Origin: Flavobacteriaceae bacterium
GTDB taxonomy: Bacteria; Bacteroidota; Bacteroidia; Flavobacteriales; Flavobacteriaceae
NCBI GenBank assembly: GCA_024743095.1
Contig: JANSXF010000006.1
Location: 33,740-97,739 of the forward strand
DNA: 64,000 nucleotides
Direction of reading: 5' to 3'
Position 1 is the stretch's first letter; every line of letters begins with the position of its first letter. The notes beneath the pieces are model-generated. The model was not told the DNA's origin. It saw nothing but the letters and a program-made list of their open reading frames with translations, and did not search any database. A program made the position numbers and the translations under genes. Of this stretch, positions 8,302 through 17,308 are shown piece by piece.

Positions 8302-9573
8302 ATGGCCAACAATAAATTAAGAGTAGCTGAATTATTCGCAGGGGTTGGAGGTTTCCGCCTTGGTCTTGAAAAAAGCAATTTCAAAGTTGTATGGAGCAAC
8401 CAATGGGAGCCATCTACAAAGACACAGCATGCTTCAATGGTTTATGAAGCAAGGTTTGGAAAAAAGAACCATTCTAATGAAGATATTTCTCAGGTGCCTA
8501 CCTCAGAAATCCCAGATCACGACTTACTTTGTGGAGGTTTCCCTTGCCAGGATTATTCTGTAGCTACCACCCTTCATAATTCAAAAGGATTAAAAGGTAA
8601 AAAAGGCGTCCTTTGGTGGTCAATCCACAGAATTTTGGAAGAAAAGAAAAATAAGCCTAAGTACTTGTTTTTAGAAAACGTAGACAGACTACTAAAATCT
8701 CCTGCAAAACAAAGAGGAAGAGACTTTGCTGTTATGCTACAAAGTTTAAACCAACTAGGCTATGCGGTTGAATGGAGGGTAATAAATGCAGCTGAATATG
8801 GAATGCCGCAAAGAAGGAGAAGGGTGTTTTTCATTGGATACCATAAATCCACAAAACTTTACTCACAATTAAAAAATTCAAAAAAGAAAGATTGGGTTTT
8901 CAAGCATGGTACCATTGTTAGTGCTTTTCCAATCAAAGAAATTAGTTCTACCTCAATAAATGAATTTAACTTAGAAGGAAATTTGGTTGAAATTACGAAT
9001 AGTTTCAACAAGAACGCTAAAACAACTCTTTTTGAAAATACTGGAATTATGATTGAAGGCAAAGTCTCCACTGTTAAGACTGAACCTTCCTATAATGGGC
9101 CTTTTAAGGTATTGGGTGACGTTTTACAAAATGGAGAGGTCACACCGGAATACTTTTTAAGTGAATCAGATAAACCAAAATGGGAGTATTTAAAAGGTTC
9201 AAAAAAAGAAAAGAGAACAACCAAAGAAGGCTTCTCTTATAACTATAGTGAGGGTAGTATGATTTACCCAGATGCTATTGATAATGCCTCGAGAACAATC
9301 ATCACAGGAGAGGGAGGAAAGTCTCCATCTAGATTTAAACATGTTGTTGAATCAAAAAGAGGTTTAAGAAGATTAACCCCTATAGAGCTAGAAAGATTAA
9401 ATATGTTTCCAGACGACCACACTAAATTGGAGGGCATTTCTGATACAAAGCGGGCCTTTTTTATGGGCAATGCTTTAGTTGTTGGTATAATTGAGAAAAT
9501 TGGGGAGGCATTGAGCAATCAAATCGAAAATGTGCAAATCCCTGAGCAAATTCTGGAAAACTCTTATGAATAA
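8302..9573 (+). CDS. C5-cytosine DNA methyltransferase of a Sau3AI-type restriction-modification system
   Basis: 423-residue DNA (cytosine-5)-methyltransferase that protects the recognition site of the endonuclease encoded next. Motifs in order: SAM-binding motif I (ELFAGVGGF, residues 10-18), catalytic motif IV (GGFPCQDYS, Cys82), motif VI (LENVDRL), motif VIII (QRRRR), a target-recognition region of about residues 190-320, and motif X (GNALVVGI) near the C-terminus. It overlaps the endonuclease start by 8 bp. Because the partner is clearly Sau3AI-like, the predicted target is GATC with methylation of the C; this is inference. The gene is AT-rich compared with its surroundings, a sign of transfer. 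A second, diverged copy lies at 30066-31313. Confidence 0.95.
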   Translation: MANNKLRVAELFAGVGGFRLGLEKSNFKVVWSNQWEPSTKTQHASMVYEARFGKKNHSNEDISQVPTSEIPDHDLLCGGFPCQDYSVATTLHNSKGLKGKKGVLWWSIHRILEEKKNKPKYLFLENVDRLLKSPAKQRGRDFAVMLQSLNQLGYAVEWRVINAAEYGMPQRRRRVFFIGYHKSTKLYSQLKNSKKKDWVFKHGTIVSAFPIKEISSTSINEFNLEGNLVEITNSFNKNAKTTLFENTGIMIEGKVSTVKTEPSYNGPFKVLGDVLQNGEVTPEYFLSESDKPKWEYLKGSKKEKRTTKEGFSYNYSEGSMIYPDAIDNASRTIITGEGGKSPSRFKHVVESKRGLRRLTPIELERLNMFPDDHTKLEGISDTKRAFFMGNALVVGIIEKIGEALSNQIENVQIPEQILENSYE

Positions 9574-10963
9574 GGGTTATAATATTTATTCTTCATCCTC
9601 AATTAAAAAATTTGCCAAGAAACTAAAAGGGCAAACTTTAAGAGAAATATGTGGGGAAGATATTGAAAACCATAAGATTAAGGGAAAAGGGGGATACGGT
9701 AATCTGCTTGAAAAATATTATTTCGGATATGAGCCAAATTCAATAGCAGAACCTGATTTTAAGGAAGCAAGACTTGAATTAAAATCAAGCCCTTTAAAGC
9801 TTTTAAAAAACGGGGAATATAGATCAAAAGAAAGATTGGTTTTAAACATAATTAACTATCTAGAAGTTCATAAAGAGAGCTTTAAAAAAAGTTCTTTTTG
9901 GAAGAAAAATTCCCACCTTCTTTTGGTTTTTTATCTCCATGAGTCCTTAATTGAACAACTAGATTATAAAATTCTATTAGTTGATGATTGGAAGTATCCT
10001 AAAGAGGATTTAGAGATTATAAAACATGATTGGGAGACTATTAATAATAAAATCATTCAAGGCAAGGCCCATGAACTATCTGAGGGTGATACATTCTATT
10101 TGGGTGCTTGTACCAAAGGTGCAACAGCAGCTTCTTCTCTTAGAGACCAACCCTTCAGCAAATTAAAAGCGAAACAGAGAGCATACTCTTTAAAGCAAGG
10201 TTATGTAAACCATATTATTGCCAATATTGCAAATGAGGAGCAAGGTGTTTATGGTAAAATTGTCAAGTCTCCTAAAATATTTAAAAAATCAAATTCATTA
10301 GAAGAGTATGTTGTATCTCTGTTTGAGCCTCATTATGGAAAGTCCTCCGCTCAAATAGATGCTGAATTGGGTGGTAAATTAAACTTATCTGCAAAGAGCT
10401 ATTTTGCAAACTTGACCAATCTTATTTTAGGGGTTGAACTAGGTAAGAAAATTGAAGAATTTGAAAAAGCGGACATTACAGTTAAAACCGTTCGCTTACA
10501 AGCAAACAATTTACCTAAGGAAAATATTTCGTTTCCAACATTTGAGTATACAGAGCTTGCAACAATGGATTGGGAAGATTCTGCATTTAAAAATATACTT
10601 GAGAGCAAATTTTTCTTTGTTTTCTATCAATATGAAGAAGATGATTTGATTCTGAAAAAAGTAAAGTTTTGGAATATGTCACAATCCGACATACTTGAAG
10701 CTAAGATAGTCTGGGATTGCATGAAGGAAACAGTTTTAAAAGGGGAGATTGTTAAAGCTGTTTCCACAAAAGGAATTAGAAAAACTTATTTTCCGAAAAA
10801 AACGGAGAATAGAATAAGCCATGTCCGACCTCATGCTAAAAATGCTTTGGATTCTTATCCTTTGCCAGTAAGGGATAAATTAACTGGTTTAACTCATTAT
10901 ACTAAACATTGCTTTTGGTTAAACGCAAGCTATATAAGGGATGTGATTTATTTGAGTAACTAA
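9566..10963 (+). CDS. Sau3AI-like type II restriction endonuclease (MutH-fold)
   Basis: 465-residue endonuclease, close to the length of Sau3AI (489 aa). The N-terminal half has the MutH/Sau3AI catalytic pattern: Glu49, Asp64, then Glu71-x-Lys73 (spacing D-x6-E-x-K as in MutH), followed by KERLVLNIINY. Further family motifs are GKAHELSEG, CTKGA, KAKQRAYSLK and, near the C-terminus, HVRPH. In Sau3AI the C-terminal half is a second MutH-like domain that binds DNA as an allosteric site. I chose the ATG at 9566, which overlaps the methyltransferase stop (ATGAATAA) and gives translational coupling; an in-frame ATG at 9530 would add 12 residues. AT-rich like its partner. Confidence 0.92.
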   Translation: MNKGYNIYSSSSIKKFAKKLKGQTLREICGEDIENHKIKGKGGYGNLLEKYYFGYEPNSIAEPDFKEARLELKSSPLKLLKNGEYRSKERLVLNIINYLEVHKESFKKSSFWKKNSHLLLVFYLHESLIEQLDYKILLVDDWKYPKEDLEIIKHDWETINNKIIQGKAHELSEGDTFYLGACTKGATAASSLRDQPFSKLKAKQRAYSLKQGYVNHIIANIANEEQGVYGKIVKSPKIFKKSNSLEEYVVSLFEPHYGKSSAQIDAELGGKLNLSAKSYFANLTNLILGVELGKKIEEFEKADITVKTVRLQANNLPKENISFPTFEYTELATMDWEDSAFKNILESKFFFVFYQYEEDDLILKKVKFWNMSQSDILEAKIVWDCMKETVLKGEIVKAVSTKGIRKTYFPKKTENRISHVRPHAKNALDSYPLPVRDKLTGLTHYTKHCFWLNASYIRDVIYLSN

Positions 10964-11003
10964 ACCAAACCTAAATGAGTTGTTTTGGGTCTCCTCTCAA
11001 TAA

Positions 11004-11270
11004 TTAAGAAATTCCAAGTGCTTTGGCTATTGCTTTTCGTGTATCGTCATAGTCCCCTTCTTTAGTCTTCTGTGACCATTTGGAGTAACTGGATGCAAAT
11101 GTGTTCTCGTTGATTTCGGAACCATCGAAGGAAAATCTTATTTTAACCAATCTGGAAAGTGAGTCTCTCGATTCCTTTCCCAGTCCTTGAATGCCATCTT
11201 CAAAAATGTGGTCCAAAAAGGAAAAAAGAAATCTAAGATTCCCAGATTGCTTGTTCTTTGGCACTTTACA
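11004..11270 (-). pseudogene. C-terminal fragment of an unrecognised protein
   Basis: About 85 codons at the 3' end of this frame look like genuine coding (charged, helical: DHIFEDGIQGLGKESRDSL, then RFSFDGSEINENTFAS and a Lys/Ala-rich tail ending ALGIS). Reading further upstream, the frame runs into DNA that is antisense to an IS3-family transposase fragment, so the native N-terminus is missing. I do not recognise the family with certainty; similar tails occur in hypothetical proteins of Bacteroidetes mobile regions, as far as I recall. Most likely a gene truncated by transposition or deletion. Confidence 0.45.
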
Positions 11271-11420
11271 GCCGCTACGTGGTCGGCTGGTCGCTCTCGA
11301 ACACGATGACCTCCGAGTGGTGCAGGAAAACCTTGGACGCGGCCATCGAGGAGCATGGCGCACCGGAGATCCTGAACACCGACCAGGGAAGCCAGTTCAC
11401 GGATCTAAAGGAAAAAAGAA
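11217..11420. repeat. 14-bp direct repeats flanking the IS3 fragment
   Basis: AAAGGAAAAAAGAA occurs at 11217-11230 and again at 11407-11420, 190 bp apart. Between them is the GC-rich IS3 transposase fragment. The repeats also share a looser downstream match (a CCCA/ATTGCTTG word follows each). The arrangement suggests recombination or repair across short homologies rather than a standard 3-4 bp IS3 target duplication. Confidence 0.5.
11261..11405 (+). mobile_element. Fragment of an IS3-family transposase (integrase core)
   Basis: Forty-eight codons match the rve integrase core of IS3-family OrfB: LYSRYVVGWSLSN, EEHGAPEILNTDQGSQFT, the latter containing the second catalytic Asp (NTDQGSQF). 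Both ends are broken: no upstream OrfA/OrfB and no DDE glutamate region downstream. The fragment is clearly more GC-rich than the AT-rich island around it, so it comes from another source. It is not functional. Confidence 0.8.
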
Positions 11421-11494
11421 CGGTTTTAGAAATGTTGTACCCGTATAAAAAAGAAAAACCTCCCAATTGCTTGAAAGGCTTATCTTTGTTGAGG

Positions 11495-11568
11495 TGGTCC
11501 CACCTGGGCTCGAACCAGGGACCACCTGATTATGAGTCAGGTGCTCTAACCAACTGAGCTATAGGACC
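11495..11568 (-). tRNA. tRNA with CAU anticodon (elongator Met or Ile2)
   Basis: A complete 74-nt cloverleaf on the minus strand: acceptor GGTCCTA/TGGGACC, D-arm AGCTCAGTTGGTTAGAGC, anticodon stem CCTGA/TCAGG with loop CTCATAA (anticodon CAT), T-arm with GGTTCGAGC. CCA is not fully encoded. The C4-G69 and C5-G68 pairs would suit a lysidine-modified tRNA-Ile2, but sequence alone does not separate it safely from elongator Met. Its 3' end faces the accessory island, a usual integration position. Confidence 0.95.
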
Positions 11569-11627
11569 CGCATTTTGCGGATGCAATATTAGTGTTTATT
11601 TTTCATCATCGCAAGGTTTTAACGCCC

Positions 11628-12035
11628 CTAGCTTTCTTTTATTTCCTGACAGAGCTCCACCAGAACGCCGTTTGTGCCCTTGGGATGTAAAAATGCAACC
11701 AGTTTATTGTCCGCCCCCTTTTTGGGTATTTCGTTCAAAACCACAAAGCCCTCTCCCTTCAACCGATCTATTTCCGATACAATATCCTCTACGGAAAAAG
11801 CAACATGATGGATGCCCTCTCCCTTTTTTTCCAAATACTTGGCAATGGGGCTATCTGGGTTCGTGGCTTCCAACAATTCAATCTTATTGGGGCCCGATCT
11901 AAAGAAGGAGGTCCTTACCCCTTCGGAGACCACTTCCTCCGTTTTATAGTGGGGCACGCCCAAAAGCTTTTCAAACAATGTATTGGATGCTTTCAAGTCT
12001 TTTACCGCAATCCCGATGTGTTCAATTTTATCCAT
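11628..12035 (-). CDS. mce: Methylmalonyl-CoA epimerase
   Basis: 135-residue VOC-fold (glyoxalase/bleomycin resistance) protein that interconverts (R)- and (S)-methylmalonyl-CoA, linking succinyl-CoA/propionyl-CoA metabolism to the B12-dependent mutase. It has the family opening (KIEHIGIAV, metal ligand His in HIG), FFRSGPNKIELLE, the second-half start GIHHVAFSVEDI, and the closing HPKGTNGVLVEL with the last ligand Glu. Length is exactly that of the family. Divergent from rbfA, with 102 bp between start codons. The mutase genes are not in this window. Confidence 0.93.
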   Translation of the reverse strand: MDKIEHIGIAVKDLKASNTLFEKLLGVPHYKTEEVVSEGVRTSFFRSGPNKIELLEATNPDSPIAKYLEKKGEGIHHVAFSVEDIVSEIDRLKGEGFVVLNEIPKKGADNKLVAFLHPKGTNGVLVELCQEIKES

Positions 12036-12125
12036 AAGAGATGATATGAGCGTTAAAATCTTCGTCTTTTTCCAAAATTACGGAGTGTAAACGGTTAATA
12101 GCGTGAGGATAGTCATTTATTCGCT

Positions 12126-12133
12126 TATTTTTG
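12126..12133 (+). promoter_or_regulatory. -7 box immediately before rbfA
   Basis: TATTTTTG at 12126-12133 matches TAnnTTTG and ends only 4 bases before the rbfA ATG at 12138. If used, the transcript would begin at or very near the start codon. No clear -33 TTTG was found at the expected distance. Confidence 0.4.
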
Positions 12134-12137
12134 CAGT

Positions 12138-12533
12138 ATGGAAGAAACACAAAGACAGAAAAAGATAGCTGGAATCATTCAGCAGGACCTGGCCGATATT
12201 TTACAACGGGCCGCTACCGATGGTGGCCTCAAGGGAACCTTGATCTCCGTATCCAAAGTATCCGTGACCGTAGATTTATCCTTGGCCAAGGTGTATGTGA
12301 GTATTTTTCCGAACAAGGGCGCCAAAGAACTGTTGGCGGGCATCAAAGAGAACCAAGTGGCCATACGCTACGAGCTGGCCCAACGGACCAAGCACCAGTT
12401 AAGGCGCGTGCCTGAGCTCAATTTTTACCTGGACGACTCCTTGGAATACATCGAAGGGATTGAAAAATCCCTGAAAAGAGAAGAAAACCCCATCGAGAAC
12501 AGGGACTTGCTCGACAAACGTAAGAAATCCTAG
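12138..12533 (+). CDS. rbfA: Ribosome-binding factor A
   Basis: 131-residue KH-domain-like factor that assists 16S rRNA 5'-end processing and late maturation of the 30S subunit. Recognisable by the opening (ETQRQKKIAGIIQQDLADIL), VSVTVDLSLAKVYVS in the middle, and RVPELNFYLDDSLEY at the end, where the family has PELxFxxDxS. Length is normal, with a short charged tail. The next gene starts 2 bp after its stop, so rbfA and the FtsX-like permease form an operon, an arrangement commonly seen in Bacteroidetes. Confidence 0.95.
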   Translation: MEETQRQKKIAGIIQQDLADILQRAATDGGLKGTLISVSKVSVTVDLSLAKVYVSIFPNKGAKELLAGIKENQVAIRYELAQRTKHQLRRVPELNFYLDDSLEYIEGIEKSLKREENPIENRDLLDKRKKS

Positions 12534-12535
12534 TT

Positions 12536-13744
12536 TTGAACTTTCCACTCTATATCGCAAAACGTTACTTACGGTCCAAAAGCAGCCAAAATGCGGTAAA
12601 TATCATCAATTTCATTACTTTTTTGGTGATCGTGATAGGTTCCGCGGCCCTTTTTATCGTGCTTTCAGCATTTGCAGGCCTAAAAACCTTCAGCCTTTCC
12701 TTTTCCAACACTTTTGATCCCGATTTAAAAGCTTCGCCGACCATTGGCAAGCATTTTACCATTTCAGCGGATCAAGAGGCCCAACTAGGTCAAATCAAAG
12801 GTCTGGCCAACTTTTCCAAGGAACTGGAGGAACGCGCCTACCTTACCTATAAAGAAAAAAGTACCATTGCCTACATAAAAGGTGTGGACCAAAATTACAG
12901 GGCAGTAACTGGAGTGGACAGCACCCTTATTTTCGGGAACTGGGGTTCTGATGTATACAATGGTGTGATCGGTATCGGGATCTACAACTTATTGGGCGTG
13001 CCCATCAACAATAGGACCACCATGGAAGTTTTGGTCCCAAAACCCGGTGAGGGTTCCTTTTCCCAACAAGGCTTTAATAATCCTAAGCCTTATGACGACC
13101 TTTCCTTGGTGGTGAGCGGGGTTTATGCGGTGGAGGAATCTTTGGACAAAAAATATGTGTTCGCGCGGCTTCCCTTGGTGCAAGAGCTATTGCAAAAAGA
13201 TAGCACCCAGGTCTCGGGCATCAATTTTAAATTGATGGAAAATACATCTGCAGAAGATGTTCGAGGTTCCATTAATGCCGTTTTGGGCGATAACGTCTCC
13301 GTTTTGACCCGTCGGCAGCAGAACACCTCCCTTTACCGTATGCTGAACACCGAAAACTTGGCTACCTATTTGATCTTCACCTTGGTCCTGATCATTGCCC
13401 TTTTTAATGTGGTCGGGGCGATCATCATGATGATTCTGGACAAGCAACAGAACTCCAAAACGTTGTTCAGTCTAGGTACCACGATCAAGGAACTGCGCCG
13501 CATCTATTTTATACAAGGGTTATTGGTCACCTCTTTTGGCGGCTTGATGGGCGTTGCCCTGGGAATCTTGTTGATCGGTTCCCAACTGGCCTTCGGTTGG
13601 TTGAAGATCACTCCGTCCCTGGCCTATCCCGTGGAGTTCAATGCCATTAACATGGTCATCGTCATCGGAACAATCGTGGTCCTGGGGGTTATCTCCTCAA
13701 AAATTGCGAGCAGCCGGATCAACGAAAAGCTGGTTTCCGCTTAA
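12536..13744 (+). CDS. FtsX-like ABC permease, LolC/LolE type
   Basis: 402-residue inner-membrane protein with the LolC/E layout: short cytoplasmic start (FPLYIAKRYL), first membrane helix about residues 20-45, a large periplasmic domain (about 46-270), then three membrane helices within the FtsX domain (about 275-395). By family it would be the membrane part of an ABC transporter that releases lipoproteins from the inner membrane or acts in a related envelope process; no ATPase gene is adjacent. The start codon is TTG at 12536, 2 bp after the rbfA stop; it is supported by the conserved MNFP-LYIAKRYL N-terminus. It ends overlapping the stop of convergent dusB by 4 bp. Confidence 0.88.
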   Translation: MNFPLYIAKRYLRSKSSQNAVNIINFITFLVIVIGSAALFIVLSAFAGLKTFSLSFSNTFDPDLKASPTIGKHFTISADQEAQLGQIKGLANFSKELEERAYLTYKEKSTIAYIKGVDQNYRAVTGVDSTLIFGNWGSDVYNGVIGIGIYNLLGVPINNRTTMEVLVPKPGEGSFSQQGFNNPKPYDDLSLVVSGVYAVEESLDKKYVFARLPLVQELLQKDSTQVSGINFKLMENTSAEDVRGSINAVLGDNVSVLTRRQQNTSLYRMLNTENLATYLIFTLVLIIALFNVVGAIIMMILDKQQNSKTLFSLGTTIKELRRIYFIQGLLVTSFGGLMGVALGILLIGSQLAFGWLKITPSLAYPVEFNAINMVIVIGTIVVLGVISSKIASSRINEKLVSA

Positions 13745-14733
13745 GCGAACTGAAAGTCACCGAACTTTTCCTCGACCTCATCAAATGCGGCAAAAACATC
13801 TGCGGCATCATCGCTGGTCACCATTTTCATCCGGTATTCCTTAAAGTGGGGAATGCCCTTAAAGTAGTTGGTATAATGTCTTCTGGTCTCAAAGACGCCC
13901 AGTTTTTCCCCTTTCCAGTCGATGGCCATCTGCAAATGTCTCCGGGCGGCCTCCACGCGTTCCATCATGGTAGGGGGCGCTAAATGTTCGCCGGTTTTAA
14001 AGTAGTGTTTTACCTCATTGAAAAACCATGGGTAGCCTATACTTGCCCTACCGATCATGGCACCGTCCAATCCATATTCGTCGCGCATTTTTACCGCGGC
14101 TTCGGGCGTATCCACATCGCCGTTCCCAAAAACGGGAATATGCATGCGCTGGTTGTTCTTGACCTCGGCAATGGGCTTCCAATCGGCCTCTCCCTTGTAC
14201 ATCTGCACTCGGGTACGACCATGGATGGAGATGGCCTCAATGCCGACATCCTGCAAGCGTTCGGCCACCTCGACAATCTTGATGGAATTGTTGTCCCATC
14301 CCAAACGGGTCTTCACGGTCACCGGCAATTTGGTGCGCTTTACGATCTCTTCGGTCAACTTGACCATCAAGGGAATATCCCGTAAAATACCGGCACCTGC
14401 ATTTTTGCAGACCACTTTTTTTACGGGGCAGCCAAAATTGATGTCGACGATATCGGGATTGGATGCTTCCACAATATCCACAGCCTGAAGCATGGAATCC
14501 AGTTCGGCCCCGAATATTTGGATGCCCACGGGACGCTCCTTTTCGTAAATGTCCAGTTTGATGACACTTTTGGCCGCATCTCGAATCAATCCCTCGGAAG
14601 AAATAAACTCGGTATAGACCACATCGGCGCCCTGCTCCTTGCACAGTTTACGGAACGGAGGGTCGCTCACATCTTCCATGGGGGCTAGAAGAAGCGGAAA
14701 ATCAGGGAGTTCTATGTTTCCAATTTTTGGCAA
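13741..14733 (-). CDS. dusB: tRNA-dihydrouridine synthase, DusB type
   Basis: 330-residue FMN/NADPH-dependent enzyme that reduces specific uridines in the tRNA D-loop. TIM-barrel start LLLAPMEDVSDPPFR (FMN-binding), GVQI/GIQIFG, the signature INFGCPVKKVVCKNAGAG with catalytic Cys109, TVKTRLGW, ISIHGRTR, and GNGDV. C-terminal helical domain present, so it is complete. The 3' end overlaps the convergent FtsX-like gene by 4 bp. Bacteroidetes usually have one such enzyme annotated DusB; position specificity cannot be read from the sequence. Confidence 0.94.
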   Translation of the reverse strand: MPKIGNIELPDFPLLLAPMEDVSDPPFRKLCKEQGADVVYTEFISSEGLIRDAAKSVIKLDIYEKERPVGIQIFGAELDSMLQAVDIVEASNPDIVDINFGCPVKKVVCKNAGAGILRDIPLMVKLTEEIVKRTKLPVTVKTRLGWDNNSIKIVEVAERLQDVGIEAISIHGRTRVQMYKGEADWKPIAEVKNNQRMHIPVFGNGDVDTPEAAVKMRDEYGLDGAMIGRASIGYPWFFNEVKHYFKTGEHLAPPTMMERVEAARRHLQMAIDWKGEKLGVFETRRHYTNYFKGIPHFKEYRMKMVTSDDAADVFAAFDEVEEKFGDFQFA

Positions 14734-14785
14734 ATCCTACGGTTTTTTGGACTGCAAAAGTACAAAATAGCTTTAAACCAAAAAG

Positions 14786-17206
14786 CTAGTGCTGCGATTG
14801 AAGCCGGTCGCGCTCATTTTTATCGATCCCGCGCTGGTTGTCCTCCAATCGGAAATTGCCGAAATTATAGGTGAACCCAAAGCGGATAAACTGTGTTTCG
14901 GGCCGTCTGCGGTAAAAATTGTCCTGATTGAGATACTGCGAACGGTAAGTCGGCACATATTGTTCCAAAATATCCTCGGCCGCAAGCGATAGGGTAATCT
15001 TATTATCGAACAAGGTCTTGCGCAGCCCAATGGTCAAATTCAACTGCTTGTCCGATACATACGAGCCATATAGGAATTGTGAAATATAGGTCGCGGCCAC
15101 TTCCCCGGTAAAGGTCCCGTCCTTGGAGAGCGTCAAATAGTTGCCCAAATAGGCATATACCCCATTTACTTCGTTCGTGAAAGGTACATTTCCACTCTCC
15201 TCGGCCAAAAAGGTTTCCTCCTCATGGAACAGGGATGTGTAGGCATACAAAGACCAAGGGGGCAAAATGGATTTGCTCACGGTAAAATCCAATCCATAGG
15301 ACTTACTTTCCAATACGTTCTGCTTAAGCTCCACCAATGTTTGATTGTCGTTGTCCTGAAATACGAGATAGGCAATGTTGCTTCCATTATCCCTATAGTA
15401 GACATCAAAGAAGTATTCGCTGTTGAGCGAATAGTTAATATTGAAATTGTTGCTGAAACTTGGTCTTAGTCCGGGATTTCCCTCCTCAAAATCGTTCTCG
15501 TTGTAGAAAAACCGGAAAGGATTCAAATCGTTGTACTTGGGCCTATTGATGTTTCTTCCATAATCAAAAGAAAAGCTATGCTTGTCCGATGGCGAGTAGA
15601 GCACGTATAGGGAAGGAAACGGCTCAAAAAAGTCCTGGGTGTTGGTCTCTCCCAAGGTAATGGAATTGCCTTCGGCCTTGGTGAGCTCTCCGCGAAGACC
15701 CAGCTTTATGGACCACTTTTCCCAGTTTTTCATAAAGCTCATATACGCGGCGTATACGTCTTCATCATAGGTGTACCTGTCGGATTGGGAAGCGTCGACG
15801 GTGCTGCTGGATCCATTGAAGTTGAAAAAGTCCATCCTATTCTCGGAAGTGATCGATGATATTTTGGCCCCGGATTCAATGGAAGCGTTTCCAATGGGCG
15901 TCGAATAATCCACTTGTCCGGTGAAAATTTTGATTTCCTGGTCCGAATCGGTATCAAACCCAAAATCCCGCAAAAAAGTGCCGCCTGCATCAAAATAGCT
16001 GGAGGACAGCCTCTGGAACATTTCCCCATTAAAATAGGTATAGTGGCCATTGGCCCTGATCTGGGCACCCTCTTTCTTGAGCTTGTGCACATAGGTCAAA
16101 TCGAATGCCATATTGGTGTTGTCCATCTTCGCATTGTTCCGGGTGGTAAAGGTCGAGTCCAGCTGCGCCTGTGCGTTGCGCATTTCGGTGCCAAGCAAGG
16201 TTTCTTGTTCTTGGTCCAAATTCAGCAGCAGGTTGGAAGTTAGATTCAGGCTGTTCCGCTCGTCAAGATCATAATCCAGGATAAAACTCACGTTTTGCGA
16301 TTCCGACCTATCCGTTTGATCGTAATCGGTGTCCCATATGGAGAACAGGTTGTTGGCACCGTCCATAAAGTTGATGCCCTTTTTGGTCTTGTTGATCTCC
16401 TTTTTGGGATTGATGGTATAGTTGGCAAACAGGTTGAGCTTGTCGGTTTTATAGTAGTGACTGGTTCCGATACTGTATTTTGGAAAAACGGCCTGGGTGA
16501 TGGTTCCGTTGACGCTCCCCTTGTAACCTGGTATAACGTTCTTGCTTGTGACAATGTTCAAAATAGGGCCACCTTCGGCATCATAGCGTGCAGGAGGGTT
16601 GGCTATCACCTCCACTGATTTTATGTTGGCGCCCGAAAGTCCTTGCAAGAGATCCTGGACCTCTTGCCCCGAGAGCTGTACCTTTCTATCGTTGAGATAG
16701 ACCGTGGCGTTTTGGCCACGGATCAAAAGGTCGTTTTGATTGACAATGACCCCCGGGGTACTTTTGAGTATATCCCACGATGTTCCTTGTGAAACCACGG
16801 TGTTTTCAACCGTAAAGACCAGTCTGTCCGGTAACCTTTGGAGCTTGGGGCGCTGCGCGGTGACCACGACCTCATCCAACGCATTGCTTTCCATGGGTAT
16901 GATCAAGGCCCCTAACGAGACGTCTTTTTTAATGTCCAGCGCTCTCGCTTCGGAGCCCCTGCCCACATAGCTCGCTTGCAATAAGTAAAGACCGGGCGCT
17001 ACTTTTAAAAGCTCAAAAAAGCCATTTTCATCGGCAGAACTTCCCTGTACAAAAGTAGAATCGGTGGCCTCCAGCAATAAAATATTCGCGTAGGGAACAA
17101 CTTGGTTCTGTTCATCCACAACCTTCCCCGTTATCTTGAAGGCCTGGCCATGGGAGCCAGAAATTCCAGTAAACACCAATAAAACGATACAGGTGAGGTT
17201 CTTCAT
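14786..17206 (-). CDS. TonB-dependent receptor-like outer-membrane beta-barrel protein
   Basis: 806-residue outer-membrane protein: signal peptide (1-20), CarboxypepD_reg domain (about 23-105), a TonB-type plug (about 110-230, beginning LDEVVVTAQRP and containing VIANPPARYDAEGGPILNI), then a large barrel of the OMP_b-brl_3 type (PF14905), ending near FTYNFGNFRLEDNQRG. Proteins of this family resemble siderophore receptors but their substrates are mostly unknown. It is single, with no SusD partner, and no metal-uptake genes stand next to it. Confidence 0.88.
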   Translation of the reverse strand: MKNLTCIVLLVFTGISGSHGQAFKITGKVVDEQNQVVPYANILLLEATDSTFVQGSSADENGFFELLKVAPGLYLLQASYVGRGSEARALDIKKDVSLGALIIPMESNALDEVVVTAQRPKLQRLPDRLVFTVENTVVSQGTSWDILKSTPGVIVNQNDLLIRGQNATVYLNDRKVQLSGQEVQDLLQGLSGANIKSVEVIANPPARYDAEGGPILNIVTSKNVIPGYKGSVNGTITQAVFPKYSIGTSHYYKTDKLNLFANYTINPKKEINKTKKGINFMDGANNLFSIWDTDYDQTDRSESQNVSFILDYDLDERNSLNLTSNLLLNLDQEQETLLGTEMRNAQAQLDSTFTTRNNAKMDNTNMAFDLTYVHKLKKEGAQIRANGHYTYFNGEMFQRLSSSYFDAGGTFLRDFGFDTDSDQEIKIFTGQVDYSTPIGNASIESGAKISSITSENRMDFFNFNGSSSTVDASQSDRYTYDEDVYAAYMSFMKNWEKWSIKLGLRGELTKAEGNSITLGETNTQDFFEPFPSLYVLYSPSDKHSFSFDYGRNINRPKYNDLNPFRFFYNENDFEEGNPGLRPSFSNNFNINYSLNSEYFFDVYYRDNGSNIAYLVFQDNDNQTLVELKQNVLESKSYGLDFTVSKSILPPWSLYAYTSLFHEEETFLAEESGNVPFTNEVNGVYAYLGNYLTLSKDGTFTGEVAATYISQFLYGSYVSDKQLNLTIGLRKTLFDNKITLSLAAEDILEQYVPTYRSQYLNQDNFYRRRPETQFIRFGFTYNFGNFRLEDNQRGIDKNERDRLQSQH

Positions 17207-17308
17207 TAGAGGTTTGGGTTGAAGCTCAAATCTAAGAAATTATTTTTGAGCGTGATAGGGTGGAATTTTCTTAATTGGAAAAAACCATTTACAGGTATTT
17301 AAAACAAT

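Noticed and set aside
11004..11363. Whole 119-codon leftward frame as one gene
   Set aside because: Its first 30-odd codons are antisense to the IS3 transposase fragment; only the 3' part appears to be genuine coding, so it is listed as a fragment.
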